NCBI RefSeq assembly: GCF_014643375.1 | Contig: NZ_BMJJ01000004.1 | Coordinates: forward strand, 382,167-446,166 | Direction: 5' to 3' | Source: Aureimonas glaciei | GTDB taxonomy: Bacteria; Pseudomonadota; Alphaproteobacteria; Rhizobiales; Rhizobiaceae | DNA length: 64,000 nt | Shown: positions 8,850 to 17,420 of the stretch, piece by piece | Layout: each line of letters starts with the position of its first letter | How positions within the stretch are numbered: position 1 is the first letter of the stretch | Notes under the pieces: model-generated | The model's database searches: none | Told to the model about the DNA's origin: nothing | Seen by the model: the letters and a program-made list of their open reading frames with translations, nothing else | Made by a program: the position numbers and the translations under genes

Positions 8850-10055
8850 TCAGCGATTCGCTGTCCGGGCCGCGCCCTCCATCGCGGCCTTCATCGCCCG
8901 TGCCGCCATCGCATAGCCGCCGGCAGCGCCGTCGACGAAATGCACGTGGTCGCTGCGCGTCGGCGAGGGCACGAAGCAGGTCATCAGGGCTGCCTCCTGC
9001 CGGTGCAGGCCGTAGACGACAGCTCCGGCCGCTCTCGCCCTTTGCAGGCGGGCCTCGATCCGGTCGGCAGCTTCCGCCGTGCAGTCCAGCGTCATGCGAA
9101 GGCCGTCGTCGAACTTGCGGAAATCGGAATTGCGCACGAGCTGGGCAAGATAGCGCGCCGGATCGAACGATCCGACCCGCCGCCCGGTGAGGAAGATGAC
9201 GTGGGCGAAGAGCATCCGCAGCCCGACGCGCAGGGCCGACAGCGGCAGGGCCAGACCCGTGCGGGCGCCGGCGGTCTTGGCTTCCGAGACGAGGTTCGCG
9301 AGCGTCAGGACGGGCGGTGGCCCCCCCTCGGGGACCGGACGGCTGCCGCCGAGCTCCTCGTCGGCAATGGCGAGGAGGTCGGCGACCACGGCGGCGTAGC
9401 CGTCCGGATCCTTTCCGGTCGGCACCACGATCAGCGACAGGATGACGCCGTGCGTGGCCGCGATCTCGGAGAAGCGGCAGGAGAGGCCGGTCAGATCGGG
9501 ACCGGTTCCGTCCGCGGCAGGGGGAACGGCGAAGTCGCCCGCCTTCATCCGCGCCTCGCCCCAGGCGAGGCCGCCCCCGGAGAACATGGCGTAGGAGACA
9601 TCCGGCGTGATGGCGAACCGGGCCAGGCGGATGTCGAAGCCGGCCCGACGGATCTCCTCCACCGACATCATCGCGGTGCGCATGGTCAGGCCGAAATTCT
9701 GGAGGATCCATGGGGCGGTTCGGGCCAGCGACTCCCTGCCCACCGCCGCGTCCTCGGGGGCCAGCGCGAAGCTCGCGCCGTCACCGCCGAAGACGAAGGG
9801 CACCAGCTTTCCCGGCAGGGCATTCGAAAGGGCCGCGATCACCGCCGCGGCGGCCGTGTTGACTTCCTTGTAGCGTCCGGCCGCGATGGCTTCGGTCGAC
9901 TGGACGATGTCGGCGAGCCCGATGACCCAGCCCGCCGGCACAGGGACGTAGGTCGCGGGATCGGCAAGACGGACGAAACTGTCGAAGCTCTGAAGCCGGG
10001 CATAGAAGCCCGGGTCGTCGGCGATTGCGGGGCCACCGTCCGTCGACATCGTCAT
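8850..10055 (-). CDS. DUF3095 family protein
   Basis: A 401-residue cytoplasmic protein of the DUF3095 family, whose N-terminal half is distantly reminiscent of class III nucleotide-cyclase folds. Visible landmarks are GWVIGLADIVQSTEAI near residue 45 (cyclase-like GxxxxDIxxST), LVPFVFGGDGASFALAP near residue 83, and SGGGLAWGEARMK around 205. The start has AGGAACAG upstream. Cyclase activity is not established for the family, so no substrate is proposed. It stands alone between the TAXI operon and a small DUF2934 gene on the same strand. Confidence 0.75.
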   Translation of the reverse strand: MTMSTDGGPAIADDPGFYARLQSFDSFVRLADPATYVPVPAGWVIGLADIVQSTEAIAAGRYKEVNTAAAAVIAALSNALPGKLVPFVFGGDGASFALAPEDAAVGRESLARTAPWILQNFGLTMRTAMMSVEEIRRAGFDIRLARFAITPDVSYAMFSGGGLAWGEARMKAGDFAVPPAADGTGPDLTGLSCRFSEIAATHGVILSLIVVPTGKDPDGYAAVVADLLAIADEELGGSRPVPEGGPPPVLTLANLVSEAKTAGARTGLALPLSALRVGLRMLFAHVIFLTGRRVGSFDPARYLAQLVRNSDFRKFDDGLRMTLDCTAEAADRIEARLQRARAAGAVVYGLHRQEAALMTCFVPSPTRSDHVHFVDGAAGGYAMAARAMKAAMEGAARTANR

Positions 10056-10352
10056 TTACTGTTCCTGTCCCGCAGCGGCGCCCCCAGGGAAAGCGCCGGC
10101 GGCGGGCTGACGTTCCCGCGGCCATGCTTGGCTTCCCGTAGCACGATTTCGGCGGGTTTTTCGTCGCTCCCGCGCCGTCCGGCCCAATCGGCGATGCAGG
10201 ATGTCAGCTTGGGTGAGCCGAAAGCCGAGCGGAATACGGGGAGCACGAGCCTGGGACGCGAACGGGCCCCCATGCCGGTCGCCCGAGTGCGCCGGAAACG
10301 GCGACCGCCGCGGCCCACGTCAAATCCGCAGGCGTGGCGCCGCTGGCGGGGT

Positions 10353-10529
10353 TCAGCGCCCGAGATTGCGGCCGTCGCCCGGAAACTTTTCCGACGACTT
10401 CGTCTCGCCCTCGATCTCGCGCGCTGCCTGGGCCCAGAACTCGTGTTCGCGGCCGACAGGGCGACCGGCCAGTTCCCAGAGATGATAGGCGCGGTCCCGC
10501 ACGGCAGCGTCATTGTCGACTGTTGGCAT
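10353..10529 (-). CDS. DUF2934 mini-protein
   Basis: A 58-residue soluble protein with the DUF2934 core (DRAYHLWELAGRPVGREHEFW), a short alphaproteobacterial/rhizobial domain of unknown role. The ATG at 10529 is chosen because a perfect AGGAGG lies six bases upstream; an ATG five codons earlier would place that Shine-Dalgarno inside the coding region. Charged and hydrophilic, with no membrane segment. The following gene (DUF3095) is 297 bp away on the same strand. Confidence 0.8.
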   Translation of the reverse strand: MPTVDNDAAVRDRAYHLWELAGRPVGREHEFWAQAAREIEGETKSSEKFPGDGRNLGR

Positions 10530-10897
10530 CGGGGGCCTCCTCATACGCGCGGGTCAGACTGAAATGCTATGTTACTTCGTGCGCTGGAAGGAGCAATTAG
10601 CTCTGTAGGGCCATCAGGCAATCCTTCTTCCCGGTGACGGGCCCCGCCGCTCGTCATTTCGTGCGGCGGTGCAGGGCAGGATCCGGGGTTGGCGCTTCGC
10701 TCCCCCACCATCGCCGGCGGCCGGGCACCGACGACGTCGCGCGCGGCGAGACGGTGCATAGTCTTTGCAGGACGGCGCGAGGCAGGGTAGGCCGTTTGGG
10801 GAAGGGTGGCGCGGCGGCGCTTGCCGGATGGACGCGGGGTTTTCCCGGCACGTCCACGGCCGCGCTCTTCCGGCGATTGGAAAAAAGTGGAGCGACC
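10530..10897. other. divergent intergenic gap
   Basis: Region between the DUF2934 gene (minus) and argE (plus). No supported gene; longer open readings here are GC-rich shadows. It should contain the two divergent promoters, but I see no clear operator. Confidence 0.4.
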
Positions 10898-12049
10898 GTG
10901 CAGACTTCGATCGACATTCTCGACCGGCTCATTGCCTTTCCGACCCTCTCGCGGCAGCCCAACATGCCGCTGCTCGACTATGTCGCCGAGCTGCTGGCGC
11001 CGACGGGCGCCGAGATCCAGATCATCCCCCATTCCAGCGGCAGCCGCGCCAATCTCTATGCCAGCCTCGGGCCTAAAGGCGTCTCCGGCGTCATGCTGTC
11101 CGGCCATACAGACGTGGTGCCGGTGGAGGGACAGGACTGGACGGTCGATCCCTTCCGCCTGACCCGCCGCGACGGGCGGCTGTACGGGCGAGGAACCGCC
11201 GACATGAAGGGGTTCGTCGCCTGCGCCGTCGCCGCCGCGCTGAAGGCCGCGACGCGCGATCTGGCGACGCCGCTGCATCTGGCGCTGTCCTATGACGAGG
11301 AGATCGGCTGCATCGGCGTCGCCGACCTCGTCGAGATCCTGGCGGCGGCGCCGGTCAAGCCGCGGATGTGCATCGTCGGCGAGCCGACCGAGATGACGGT
11401 TGCCACCGGCCACAAGGGCAAGGGTTTCTACCGCGCCTGCTGCCACGGGCGGGAAGGCCACTCGGCGCTGGCGCCGCACGCGCTGAACGCGCTGCATCTG
11501 GCCACCGACCTCGTCGGCGCCGTGCGGCGGCTGCAGGCCGAGGTCGTTGCCACCGGCACGCAGGATCCCGATTACGACATTCCCTATACGACGCTACACG
11601 TCGCGCGCATCAGCGGCGGCACCAGCCCGAACATCGTGCCGAACTATGCCGAGGTGGATTTCGAGATCCGGCATCTGGCGTCCGACGATCCGAAGACGCT
11701 GATCGCGCGGCTGCAGAGCGAGGCCGAGCGCATCGTGCGGGAGACCGGCGACCGGGACGCCCGCATCGAGATCCTGACCACCGGCGGCTATCCCGGCCTC
11801 GACACGGCGCGCGACTCCGACGTCGTCGCCTTCGTGAAATCGCTGACCGGCGGCAATGCCACGATCAAGGTCGCCTTCGGCACCGAAGGCGGCCTGTTCT
11901 CGGCCGCCGCCGGCATCCCGACGGTCGTCTGCGGCCCGGGCTCGATGGCGCAGGGACACAGGCCGGACGAGTTCGTCAGCGAGGCGCAGCTCGGTCACTG
12001 CGATGCGATGATGGACAGGCTGGTCGACCGGCTTGCCGTCGGCCTCTGA
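10898..12049 (+). CDS. argE: acetylornithine deacetylase (ArgE/DapE family)
   Basis: Metal-dependent M20-family amidohydrolase expected to release ornithine from N-acetylornithine in arginine synthesis, 383 residues. Zinc-site motifs appear in order: MLSGHTDVVPVEGQDW, GRGTADMKGF, the catalytic Glu pair in LSYDEEIGCIG, and GEPTEM. The dimerisation-domain motif GREGHSALAPHALNA follows. The GTG start at 10898 is preceded by a GGAG-like site, and upstream in-frame sequence is unlike the family. Other M20 members deacylate different amino acids, so the exact substrate is probable rather than proven. Confidence 0.88.
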   Translation: MQTSIDILDRLIAFPTLSRQPNMPLLDYVAELLAPTGAEIQIIPHSSGSRANLYASLGPKGVSGVMLSGHTDVVPVEGQDWTVDPFRLTRRDGRLYGRGTADMKGFVACAVAAALKAATRDLATPLHLALSYDEEIGCIGVADLVEILAAAPVKPRMCIVGEPTEMTVATGHKGKGFYRACCHGREGHSALAPHALNALHLATDLVGAVRRLQAEVVATGTQDPDYDIPYTTLHVARISGGTSPNIVPNYAEVDFEIRHLASDDPKTLIARLQSEAERIVRETGDRDARIEILTTGGYPGLDTARDSDVVAFVKSLTGGNATIKVAFGTEGGLFSAAAGIPTVVCGPGSMAQGHRPDEFVSEAQLGHCDAMMDRLVDRLAVGL

Positions 12050-12400
12050 ACAAATCTCCATCATCGCCGTCAGGCTGTCGATGGGCGACCCGGGCTGCAT
12101 CCGTCACCGCATCACGGCTCGCCGCGCCGGGTCTGGCGAAGGCCGGATGCCCCTTTCCGCAACGCTTGAAACGATCCTACCATTGGTTCCGTCTCCCGTG
12201 CGGGACCGCCGTGTGACATATGGCGCCGAGGCGAAACGTTAGCCGGGCGCGGAGAGGTGAAGCCCCTGACCACCGGGGGCGTGGCTCGCGCCATCAGCTG
12301 AAAAGCCTGTCTTTCCATGATTTTAGCCGGGCAAGCATCGTCGCCGCAGGGGCATGCGGCGCTAGCTTGGTTTCCAATCGATTAACGGAAAGGCACGACC
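12050..12400. other. intergenic gap upstream of the zinc dehydrogenase
   Basis: No supported gene. The last bases carry a clear GGAAAGG ribosome site for the dehydrogenase, and the rest should hold its promoter. I see no recognisable operator or riboswitch. Confidence 0.4.
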
Positions 12401-13582
12401 ATGAAAGCACTGACCTGGCACGGCAAGGGCGACATCCGTTGCGACACGGTTCCCGATCCCCGCATCGAGGATGACCGCGACGTCGTCATCAAGGTCACGG
12501 CCTGCGCCATCTGCGGCTCGGACCTCCACCTGATGGGCGGCTTCATGCCGACCATGGAGCACGGCGACATCCTCGGCCACGAGACCATGGGCGAAGTGAT
12601 GGAAGTCGGTCGCGGGGCTGCCTCGAAGCTCAAGGTCGGCGACCGTGTGGTCGTGCCCTTCACCATGTCCTGCGGCGAATGCCGGCAGTGCAAGTGGGGT
12701 AACTGGAGCGTCTGCGAGCGCACCAATCCGAATGGCAAGCTGCAGGCTGAAACCTTTGGCTATCCGCTGTCGGGCCTGTTCGGCTTCTCGCACATCACCG
12801 GCGGCTATGCCGGCGGTCAGGCGGAATATCTGCGTGTTCCCTTCGCCGATGTCGGCCCGCTAGTCATCCCGAATGGGCTTGAGGACGAGCAGGTGCTCTT
12901 CCTCTCCGACATTTTTCCGACGGCCTACCAGGCGGCCGAGAACTGCAACATCCAGCCGGGCGATACCGTCGCGATCTGGGGCTGCGGTCCGGTCGGCGTG
13001 CTGGCGATCAAGTCCTGCTTCCTGCTCGGCGCCGAGCGCGTCATCGCCATCGACACCGTGCCGGAGCGCCTGGCGCTCGCGCGTCAGGCCGGGGCCGAGA
13101 CTATCGACTTCGGCGACGAGGAGATCCAGGAGCGGATCATGGAGATGACGGGCGGCAAGGGTCCGGACAGCGTCATCGAGGCCGTCGGCATGGAGTCGCA
13201 CGGCGCCGACACGATCGCACAAAAAGTGTCCTCGGCGGTGATGTCGGCGACCGTGTCGATGGAGCGGCCCTTCGCCATCAACCAGGCCATCCTCGCCTGT
13301 CGCCCGGGCGGCACGGTCTCGATGCCCGGCGTCTATGCCGGTCCGGTCGGTCCCTTCGCCCTCGGCATTCTGATGAACAAGGGCCTGACGCTGAAGACCG
13401 GGCAGACGCACATGCTGCGCTACATGAAGCCGCTCTTGGACCGCATCGAAAAGGGCGAGATCGACCCGTCCTTCATCATCAGCCATCGCTCGGTGTCGCT
13501 GGAAGATGGTCCGGCGCTGTACGAGACGTTCCGCGACAAGGCGGACGCGTGCACCAAGGTGGTCTTCAAGCCGCACGGCTGA
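12401..13582 (+). CDS. zinc-dependent alcohol/formaldehyde dehydrogenase
   Basis: Medium-chain NAD-dependent dehydrogenase of the glutathione-independent formaldehyde dehydrogenase-like group, 393 residues. The catalytic zinc ligand Cys is in CAICGSDLH near residue 38, with GHETMGEV following. The structural-zinc four-cysteine lobe is CGECRQCKWGNWSVC (about 94-108), and the cofactor motif is IWGCGPVGVLAIK near 197. A GGAAAGG site precedes the ATG and a strong terminator follows, so it is probably monocistronic. Threonine-type or other alcohol substrates are possible alternatives. Confidence 0.88.
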   Translation: MKALTWHGKGDIRCDTVPDPRIEDDRDVVIKVTACAICGSDLHLMGGFMPTMEHGDILGHETMGEVMEVGRGAASKLKVGDRVVVPFTMSCGECRQCKWGNWSVCERTNPNGKLQAETFGYPLSGLFGFSHITGGYAGGQAEYLRVPFADVGPLVIPNGLEDEQVLFLSDIFPTAYQAAENCNIQPGDTVAIWGCGPVGVLAIKSCFLLGAERVIAIDTVPERLALARQAGAETIDFGDEEIQERIMEMTGGKGPDSVIEAVGMESHGADTIAQKVSSAVMSATVSMERPFAINQAILACRPGGTVSMPGVYAGPVGPFALGILMNKGLTLKTGQTHMLRYMKPLLDRIEKGEIDPSFIISHRSVSLEDGPALYETFRDKADACTKVVFKPHG

Positions 13583-13627
13583 GCCCGGCGGGCCGGTTCG
13601 ACCGGCTCAGCGCTCGATCTGACGAAA

Positions 13628-13662
13628 AACGCCGCCGGAGGTTCAGCACCTCCGGCGGCGTT
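13628..13662 (+). terminator. strong bidirectional terminator
   Basis: Perfect 15-bp stem (AACGCCGCCGGAGGT at 13628-13642, complement at 13648-13662) with a five-base loop, followed by TTT and preceded by AAAAA on the other side. It lies 46 bp after the dehydrogenase stop. It can end that transcript and also the TRAP operon arriving from the opposite strand. Confidence 0.9.
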
Positions 13663-13837
13663 TCCATGTCTAGAAGGTCCAGACTATGTCCGCAGGGAAA
13701 GGTCCGGCCGGGCTTCAGGTAGCTGCGACGGGGGTCCCGGGTGCAAACCCGCTCAGGCCGCCGTGCTCGACGCGGCCGCCGCCTGCTGTGCAGAAGGAAG
13801 CGCCCTTCGTGAACCAGGGTCCTCGCATCGCCGTCTG

Positions 13838-14017
13838 CTACTTGCGCGGATCGGCCGACTTGAGCTGTGGGCTCAGGATGAACATGTCGATGAAGGCGAG
13901 AAGCACCGTCGCGCCGATGACGAGGCCGAGATCGAGGCGCGGGACCCAGATCAGCAGGATGGCGAGAAAGCCGACGAGCATGGCGAAGGCGAGGGCGGCG
14001 AGAATCTTGTCGGACAT
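13838..14017 (-). CDS. 59-residue two-helix membrane protein
   Basis: Short hydrophobic protein starting MSDKILAALAF, with two predicted membrane segments (about 4-24 and 28-48) and a hydrophilic tail ending SADPRK. GGGAGGAAT lies six bases before the ATG and overlaps the stop of the amidase-like gene two bases upstream, so it is the last gene of the dctP-dctQ-dctM-amidase operon. I do not recognise the family. It may be an accessory of the TRAP transporter, but that is only positional inference. Confidence 0.75.
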   Translation of the reverse strand: MSDKILAALAFAMLVGFLAILLIWVPRLDLGLVIGATVLLAFIDMFILSPQLKSADPRK

Positions 14018-14019
14018 GC

Positions 14020-15348
14020 TTATTCCTCCCGTTGCGGATGGGCGAGAAAATGCTCGATCCAGTGCGCGTTGCGCAGAAGCCGCGCGTCGTCGCCGCGCCG
14101 GGCGACCAGTTGCAGGCCGATGGGGTTGCCGTCCCGATCCTCGAAGGCGGGCAGGGTGATCGACGGCATGGCGCACAGCGACCACAGGCTGTCGAAACCG
14201 CCGCCATCGGGTGACGGGCCGTCGTCTCGGCGACCGGGCGCCACCGGCGCGATGATGGCGTCGCAGCGCGCGAGGAGGGCTTCCAGCCCCGCGCGGAGCA
14301 CCGCCGGCCAGTCGAGCGCGGCGAGGTAGTCGCGGGCGAGGATCGCATCGACCGCGACAACTGTCGCCCTCAGCCCATCGGAAAGACCGCCGCGGCGGGC
14401 GTAGGGGGCGAGCGTCTTGGACAGTTCGGCCAGCCGGATCGTCTCGGCGATCGCGGCGGCATCGGCGAAGGGCGGCGGCAGTTCCGCGGCAAATCCGCGA
14501 TCGCCCAGCAGCGCCGCCAGTTCCTCGAAAGCGCCCTGCCGATCGCCGGCGGCCTCGTTCCAGACCGGCGGGAGGACAAGGGCAAAGATCGGCGGCGCCG
14601 GCGGTGCGGACAGGGCAGTGGCGCGAAGGCGCGGCGGCGGCGCCGGTTCCCGCTCGGGGTCGTCATGGCCATGCAGCGCATCGCCCAGCAAGGCGACGTC
14701 GGCGACGCTGTGGCCCATTAGCGCGATGCCGGAAAGGGTGGGAGAGGGGGCGAAGCAACCCCGCCGCGACAGGGTGCCGCAACTGGGGATGTAGCCGACC
14801 ACCCCGGCCGCTTCCGCAGCCTGGATCATGAGGCCGCCCGTGTCCGCCTCGATCGCGAGCGGAACGAGGCCGGCGGCGACGGCGGCTGCCGCGCCGGAGC
14901 GGATCGGGCGACCCTCCGGGCCGGTGCCGCGGCCTGTGTGAACCGCAGGCGCGGTGCCGAGTTCGGCCACGACCGTCTTGCCCACGAGCACCGCGCCGGC
15001 CGCGCGCAGGCGCTCGACGACGAAGGCATCGCGCTCTGGAACTCGGCCGGTCTCGAGCGTCGTGCCGAGGCCGGTCGGAATGCCGCGCGTGTCGACGAGA
15101 TCGCCGACGGCGACGGGCAGGCCGTGCAGGGGGCCGATCGCGCGGCCGGTGCTGCGGTAGCGGTCGAGCACCTCGCCTTGCCGCAGGACATAGGCGGCGT
15201 CGTGCCAGGCGAACCACCCCGCCGCATCCCCGCACGCGGCCACCCGCTTGACGACGCTGGCCGCCAGCTCGGCGCTGCGCAGCGCGCCGTCGGCGATGCG
15301 CTCGCCGAGGAGGCCGGCCCCGAGGCCGGCCAGCCTGTCACTGGCCAT
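14020..15348 (-). CDS. amidase-signature-like protein lacking the catalytic serines
   Basis: A 442-residue protein of the amidase signature fold. The catalytic Lys is kept in LVGKTVVAELG. The glycine-serine loop that normally reads GGSSGGSAA is replaced by RPIRSGAAA, and the nucleophile segment TGGSIR is TGGLMIQ, so both the cis-Ser and the nucleophilic Ser are missing. The fold's C-terminal parts (for example GNPIGLQLVARRGDD) are present. It starts inside the end of dctM (11-bp overlap), indicating translational coupling. It is probably not a hydrolase in the usual sense; a binding or structural role, or a diverged mechanism, is possible. Confidence 0.8.
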   Translation of the reverse strand: MASDRLAGLGAGLLGERIADGALRSAELAASVVKRVAACGDAAGWFAWHDAAYVLRQGEVLDRYRSTGRAIGPLHGLPVAVGDLVDTRGIPTGLGTTLETGRVPERDAFVVERLRAAGAVLVGKTVVAELGTAPAVHTGRGTGPEGRPIRSGAAAAVAAGLVPLAIEADTGGLMIQAAEAAGVVGYIPSCGTLSRRGCFAPSPTLSGIALMGHSVADVALLGDALHGHDDPEREPAPPPRLRATALSAPPAPPIFALVLPPVWNEAAGDRQGAFEELAALLGDRGFAAELPPPFADAAAIAETIRLAELSKTLAPYARRGGLSDGLRATVVAVDAILARDYLAALDWPAVLRAGLEALLARCDAIIAPVAPGRRDDGPSPDGGGFDSLWSLCAMPSITLPAFEDRDGNPIGLQLVARRGDDARLLRNAHWIEHFLAHPQREE

Positions 15349-16756
15349 AGAAGGCATTCGGCAGGAAGTAGACGATGGCCGGGAAGACATAGACGATGGC
15401 CATGGCGACGAAGACCATGCCGAGGAAGGGCATAACCCCCTTGAAGATCTGCGTCAGCTGCACCTCCGGCGGGGCGATGCCCTTCAGGTAGTAGGCCGAC
15501 ATCGCCATCGGCGGCGTCAGGAACGAGGTCTGCAGGTTGAGCGCTACCAGGATGCCGAAGAACAGCGGATCGATGTCGAAGATGGCGAGCAGCGGCAGGA
15601 AGATCGGCACGAAGATGATGATGATCTCCGACCATTCGAGCGGCCATCCCAGGAGGAAGATGATCACCTGGGCGAGGATCAGGAACTGCAGCGGCGTCAG
15701 GTCGAGGCTCATCACGAACTCGCCGATCACCTGCTCGCCGCCGAGATAGGAGAAGACGGAGGAGAAGGTGTAGGAGCCGACGAACAGCCAGCACACCATC
15801 GCGGTCGTGCGCATGGTCAGATAGACCGACTCTCGCAGCCGCTGGAAGCTCAGGGCCCTGTAGGCGACGGCAAGGATCAGGCCGCCCAGCGCGCCGATGG
15901 CGGCTGCCTCCGTCGGCGTCGCCAGGCCGAACAGGATCGAGCCCAGCACCGAGAGGATGAGGACGGCGAGCGGGAAGAAGGAGGTGAAGATCATCACCAG
16001 GAGCGGGCCGATCGGCACGTCGGGCACTTCTTCGCGCGTCGGCTTCGGCGCGACCGAGGGCTGCAGGATCGAGCGGGTGACGATGTAGACGAGATAGAGG
16101 CCGACCAGGAGAAAGCCCGGCAGCAGCGCGCCGGCATAGAGCCTGACGATCGAGACGCCCGAGGAGGCGGCATAGACGATCAGCATGATCGAGGGCGGGA
16201 TGAGAATGCCGAGCGTGCCGCCGGCGCAGATGATGCCGGCCGCGAAGGAATTGTCGTAGCGCGCCTTCAGCATGGCGGGCAGGGCGAGAAGGCCCATCAG
16301 CGTCACCACCGCGCCGACGATGCCGGTGGCGGTGGCAAACAGCGCGCAGGTGATGAGCGCCGCGACGCCCATCGAACCCGGCACGTTCTTCGAGGCGATG
16401 TTCAGCGTCGTGAACAGGCGGTCGACGATGTTGGCGCGCTCGACGACATAGCCCATGAACAGGAACAGCGGCACCGCCGTCAGCACCTCGTTCGACATCA
16501 CCGTGAAGGTCTGGTTGATGAACAGGTCGAAGATGCGGTTGTTGAAAAAGCCCTCGACGGACAGCGAGATCGTGTCCCAGGTGCTGGCCGTCTCGTCGAG
16601 GCGGAACAGCGAACGCCACATCCGGCCGGCGTCGAAATAGGCGTAGTAGCCGAAGCCGATGCCCATGGCCATCAGCGTGAAGGCGATGGGGAAGCCGAGA
16701 AAGACCAGGAAGATGAAGAGGCCAAGCATCATCAGCGCGAGTTGTGGGTCGGTCAC
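15338..16756 (-). CDS. dctM: TRAP transporter large permease DctM
   Basis: Ion-coupled large membrane subunit of a DctPQM TRAP importer, 472 residues with about twelve hydrophobic segments. Family landmarks include LFLFMGYVVERANIVDRLF, GSMGVAALITCALFATATGI, GTLGILIPPSIMLIVYA near residue 150 and FLTPPMAMSAYYLKG near 425. The GTG at 16756 overlaps the dctQ stop by four bases (GTGA), which fixes the start; the longer upstream open frame is dctQ read in the wrong frame. The amidase-like gene follows with an overlap. Confidence 0.94.
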   Translation of the reverse strand: MTDPQLALMMLGLFIFLVFLGFPIAFTLMAMGIGFGYYAYFDAGRMWRSLFRLDETASTWDTISLSVEGFFNNRIFDLFINQTFTVMSNEVLTAVPLFLFMGYVVERANIVDRLFTTLNIASKNVPGSMGVAALITCALFATATGIVGAVVTLMGLLALPAMLKARYDNSFAAGIICAGGTLGILIPPSIMLIVYAASSGVSIVRLYAGALLPGFLLVGLYLVYIVTRSILQPSVAPKPTREEVPDVPIGPLLVMIFTSFFPLAVLILSVLGSILFGLATPTEAAAIGALGGLILAVAYRALSFQRLRESVYLTMRTTAMVCWLFVGSYTFSSVFSYLGGEQVIGEFVMSLDLTPLQFLILAQVIIFLLGWPLEWSEIIIIFVPIFLPLLAIFDIDPLFFGILVALNLQTSFLTPPMAMSAYYLKGIAPPEVQLTQIFKGVMPFLGMVFVAMAIVYVFPAIVYFLPNAFYGQ

Positions 16757-17337
16757 GCGTGGGCTCCGGTCTCGGCCTCGTTGGCCTTCTGAATCAAGAG
16801 GTCTTCGGTCTCCTGGACATCCTCCTCCGGTCGCGGCCATTCGCCCGTCCGGATGCAGACGAGGCAGCGGCAGATCTCGGCGATGCCCTGGATGAACAGG
16901 AGGATTCCGGCCGCCACGACGATCATCTTGAACTGGAAGATCGGAATGCCGGCCGGCGAGTTTATGCTGACTTCCTGATAGGCCCAGGACCGCGCTGCGT
17001 ATTTCCAGCCGGAGAAGATCAGCGCGGTGACGCCCGGAAAGAAGAAGATCAGGTAGAGGACAAGATCGACCGTCGCCTGCGTCTTCGGCCGCCACAGCCG
17101 GTAGATGAAGTCGCCGCGCACATGCCCGCCGCGCGACAGCGTATAGGCGCCGCCCATCATGAACAGCGTGCCGTACATGATGAAGGAGACGTCCAGCGCC
17201 CAGGGCGTCGGACTGTTCAGGGCGTAGCGGACGAACACCTCGTAGGCGGTGCCGAAGGTCATCAGGATGATGAGCCAGGCAAAGGCCTTGCCGAACCAGG
17301 CGGACAGCGAGTCGGCGAAATGGATGATGGCAAGCAT
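16753..17337 (-). CDS. dctQ: TRAP transporter small permease DctQ
   Basis: Four-helix small membrane subunit of the TRAP importer, 194 residues. It begins MLAIIHFADSLSAWFGKA and carries the DctQ-type segment FGTAYEVFVRYALNSPTPWALDVS, followed by membrane helices near 95-115 and 140-160. The ATG at 17337 is preceded by TGGAG; upstream in-frame sequence does not look coding. The charged C-terminus is rich in Glu. It lies between dctP and dctM, 83 bp after dctP with a hairpin in between. Confidence 0.9.
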   Translation of the reverse strand: MLAIIHFADSLSAWFGKAFAWLIILMTFGTAYEVFVRYALNSPTPWALDVSFIMYGTLFMMGGAYTLSRGGHVRGDFIYRLWRPKTQATVDLVLYLIFFFPGVTALIFSGWKYAARSWAYQEVSINSPAGIPIFQFKMIVVAAGILLFIQGIAEICRCLVCIRTGEWPRPEEDVQETEDLLIQKANEAETGAHA

Positions 17338-17372
17338 TGCCGGCAGGGCTCCAGAAACATGGACATAGGAAA

Positions 17373-17394
17373 CCCGGCGGCTCGCACCGCCGGG
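17373..17394 (-). promoter_or_regulatory. hairpin between dctP and dctQ
   Basis: Perfect 8-bp stem (CCCGGCGG at 17373-17380, complement at 17387-17394) with a six-base loop, just after the dctP stop. A second GC-rich palindromic run lies at about 17401-17416. No T-run, so an mRNA-processing or partial-termination role is likelier than full termination. Confidence 0.55.
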
Positions 17395-17420
17395 ATCTGC
17401 GCCGGGCGCCGGCGCGGTCG

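Noticed and set aside
13730-13770. GGTGCAAACCC resembling a tRNA T-arm near a GC-rich stem
   Set aside because: No anticodon arm, no acceptor stem and no full cloverleaf could be built around it.
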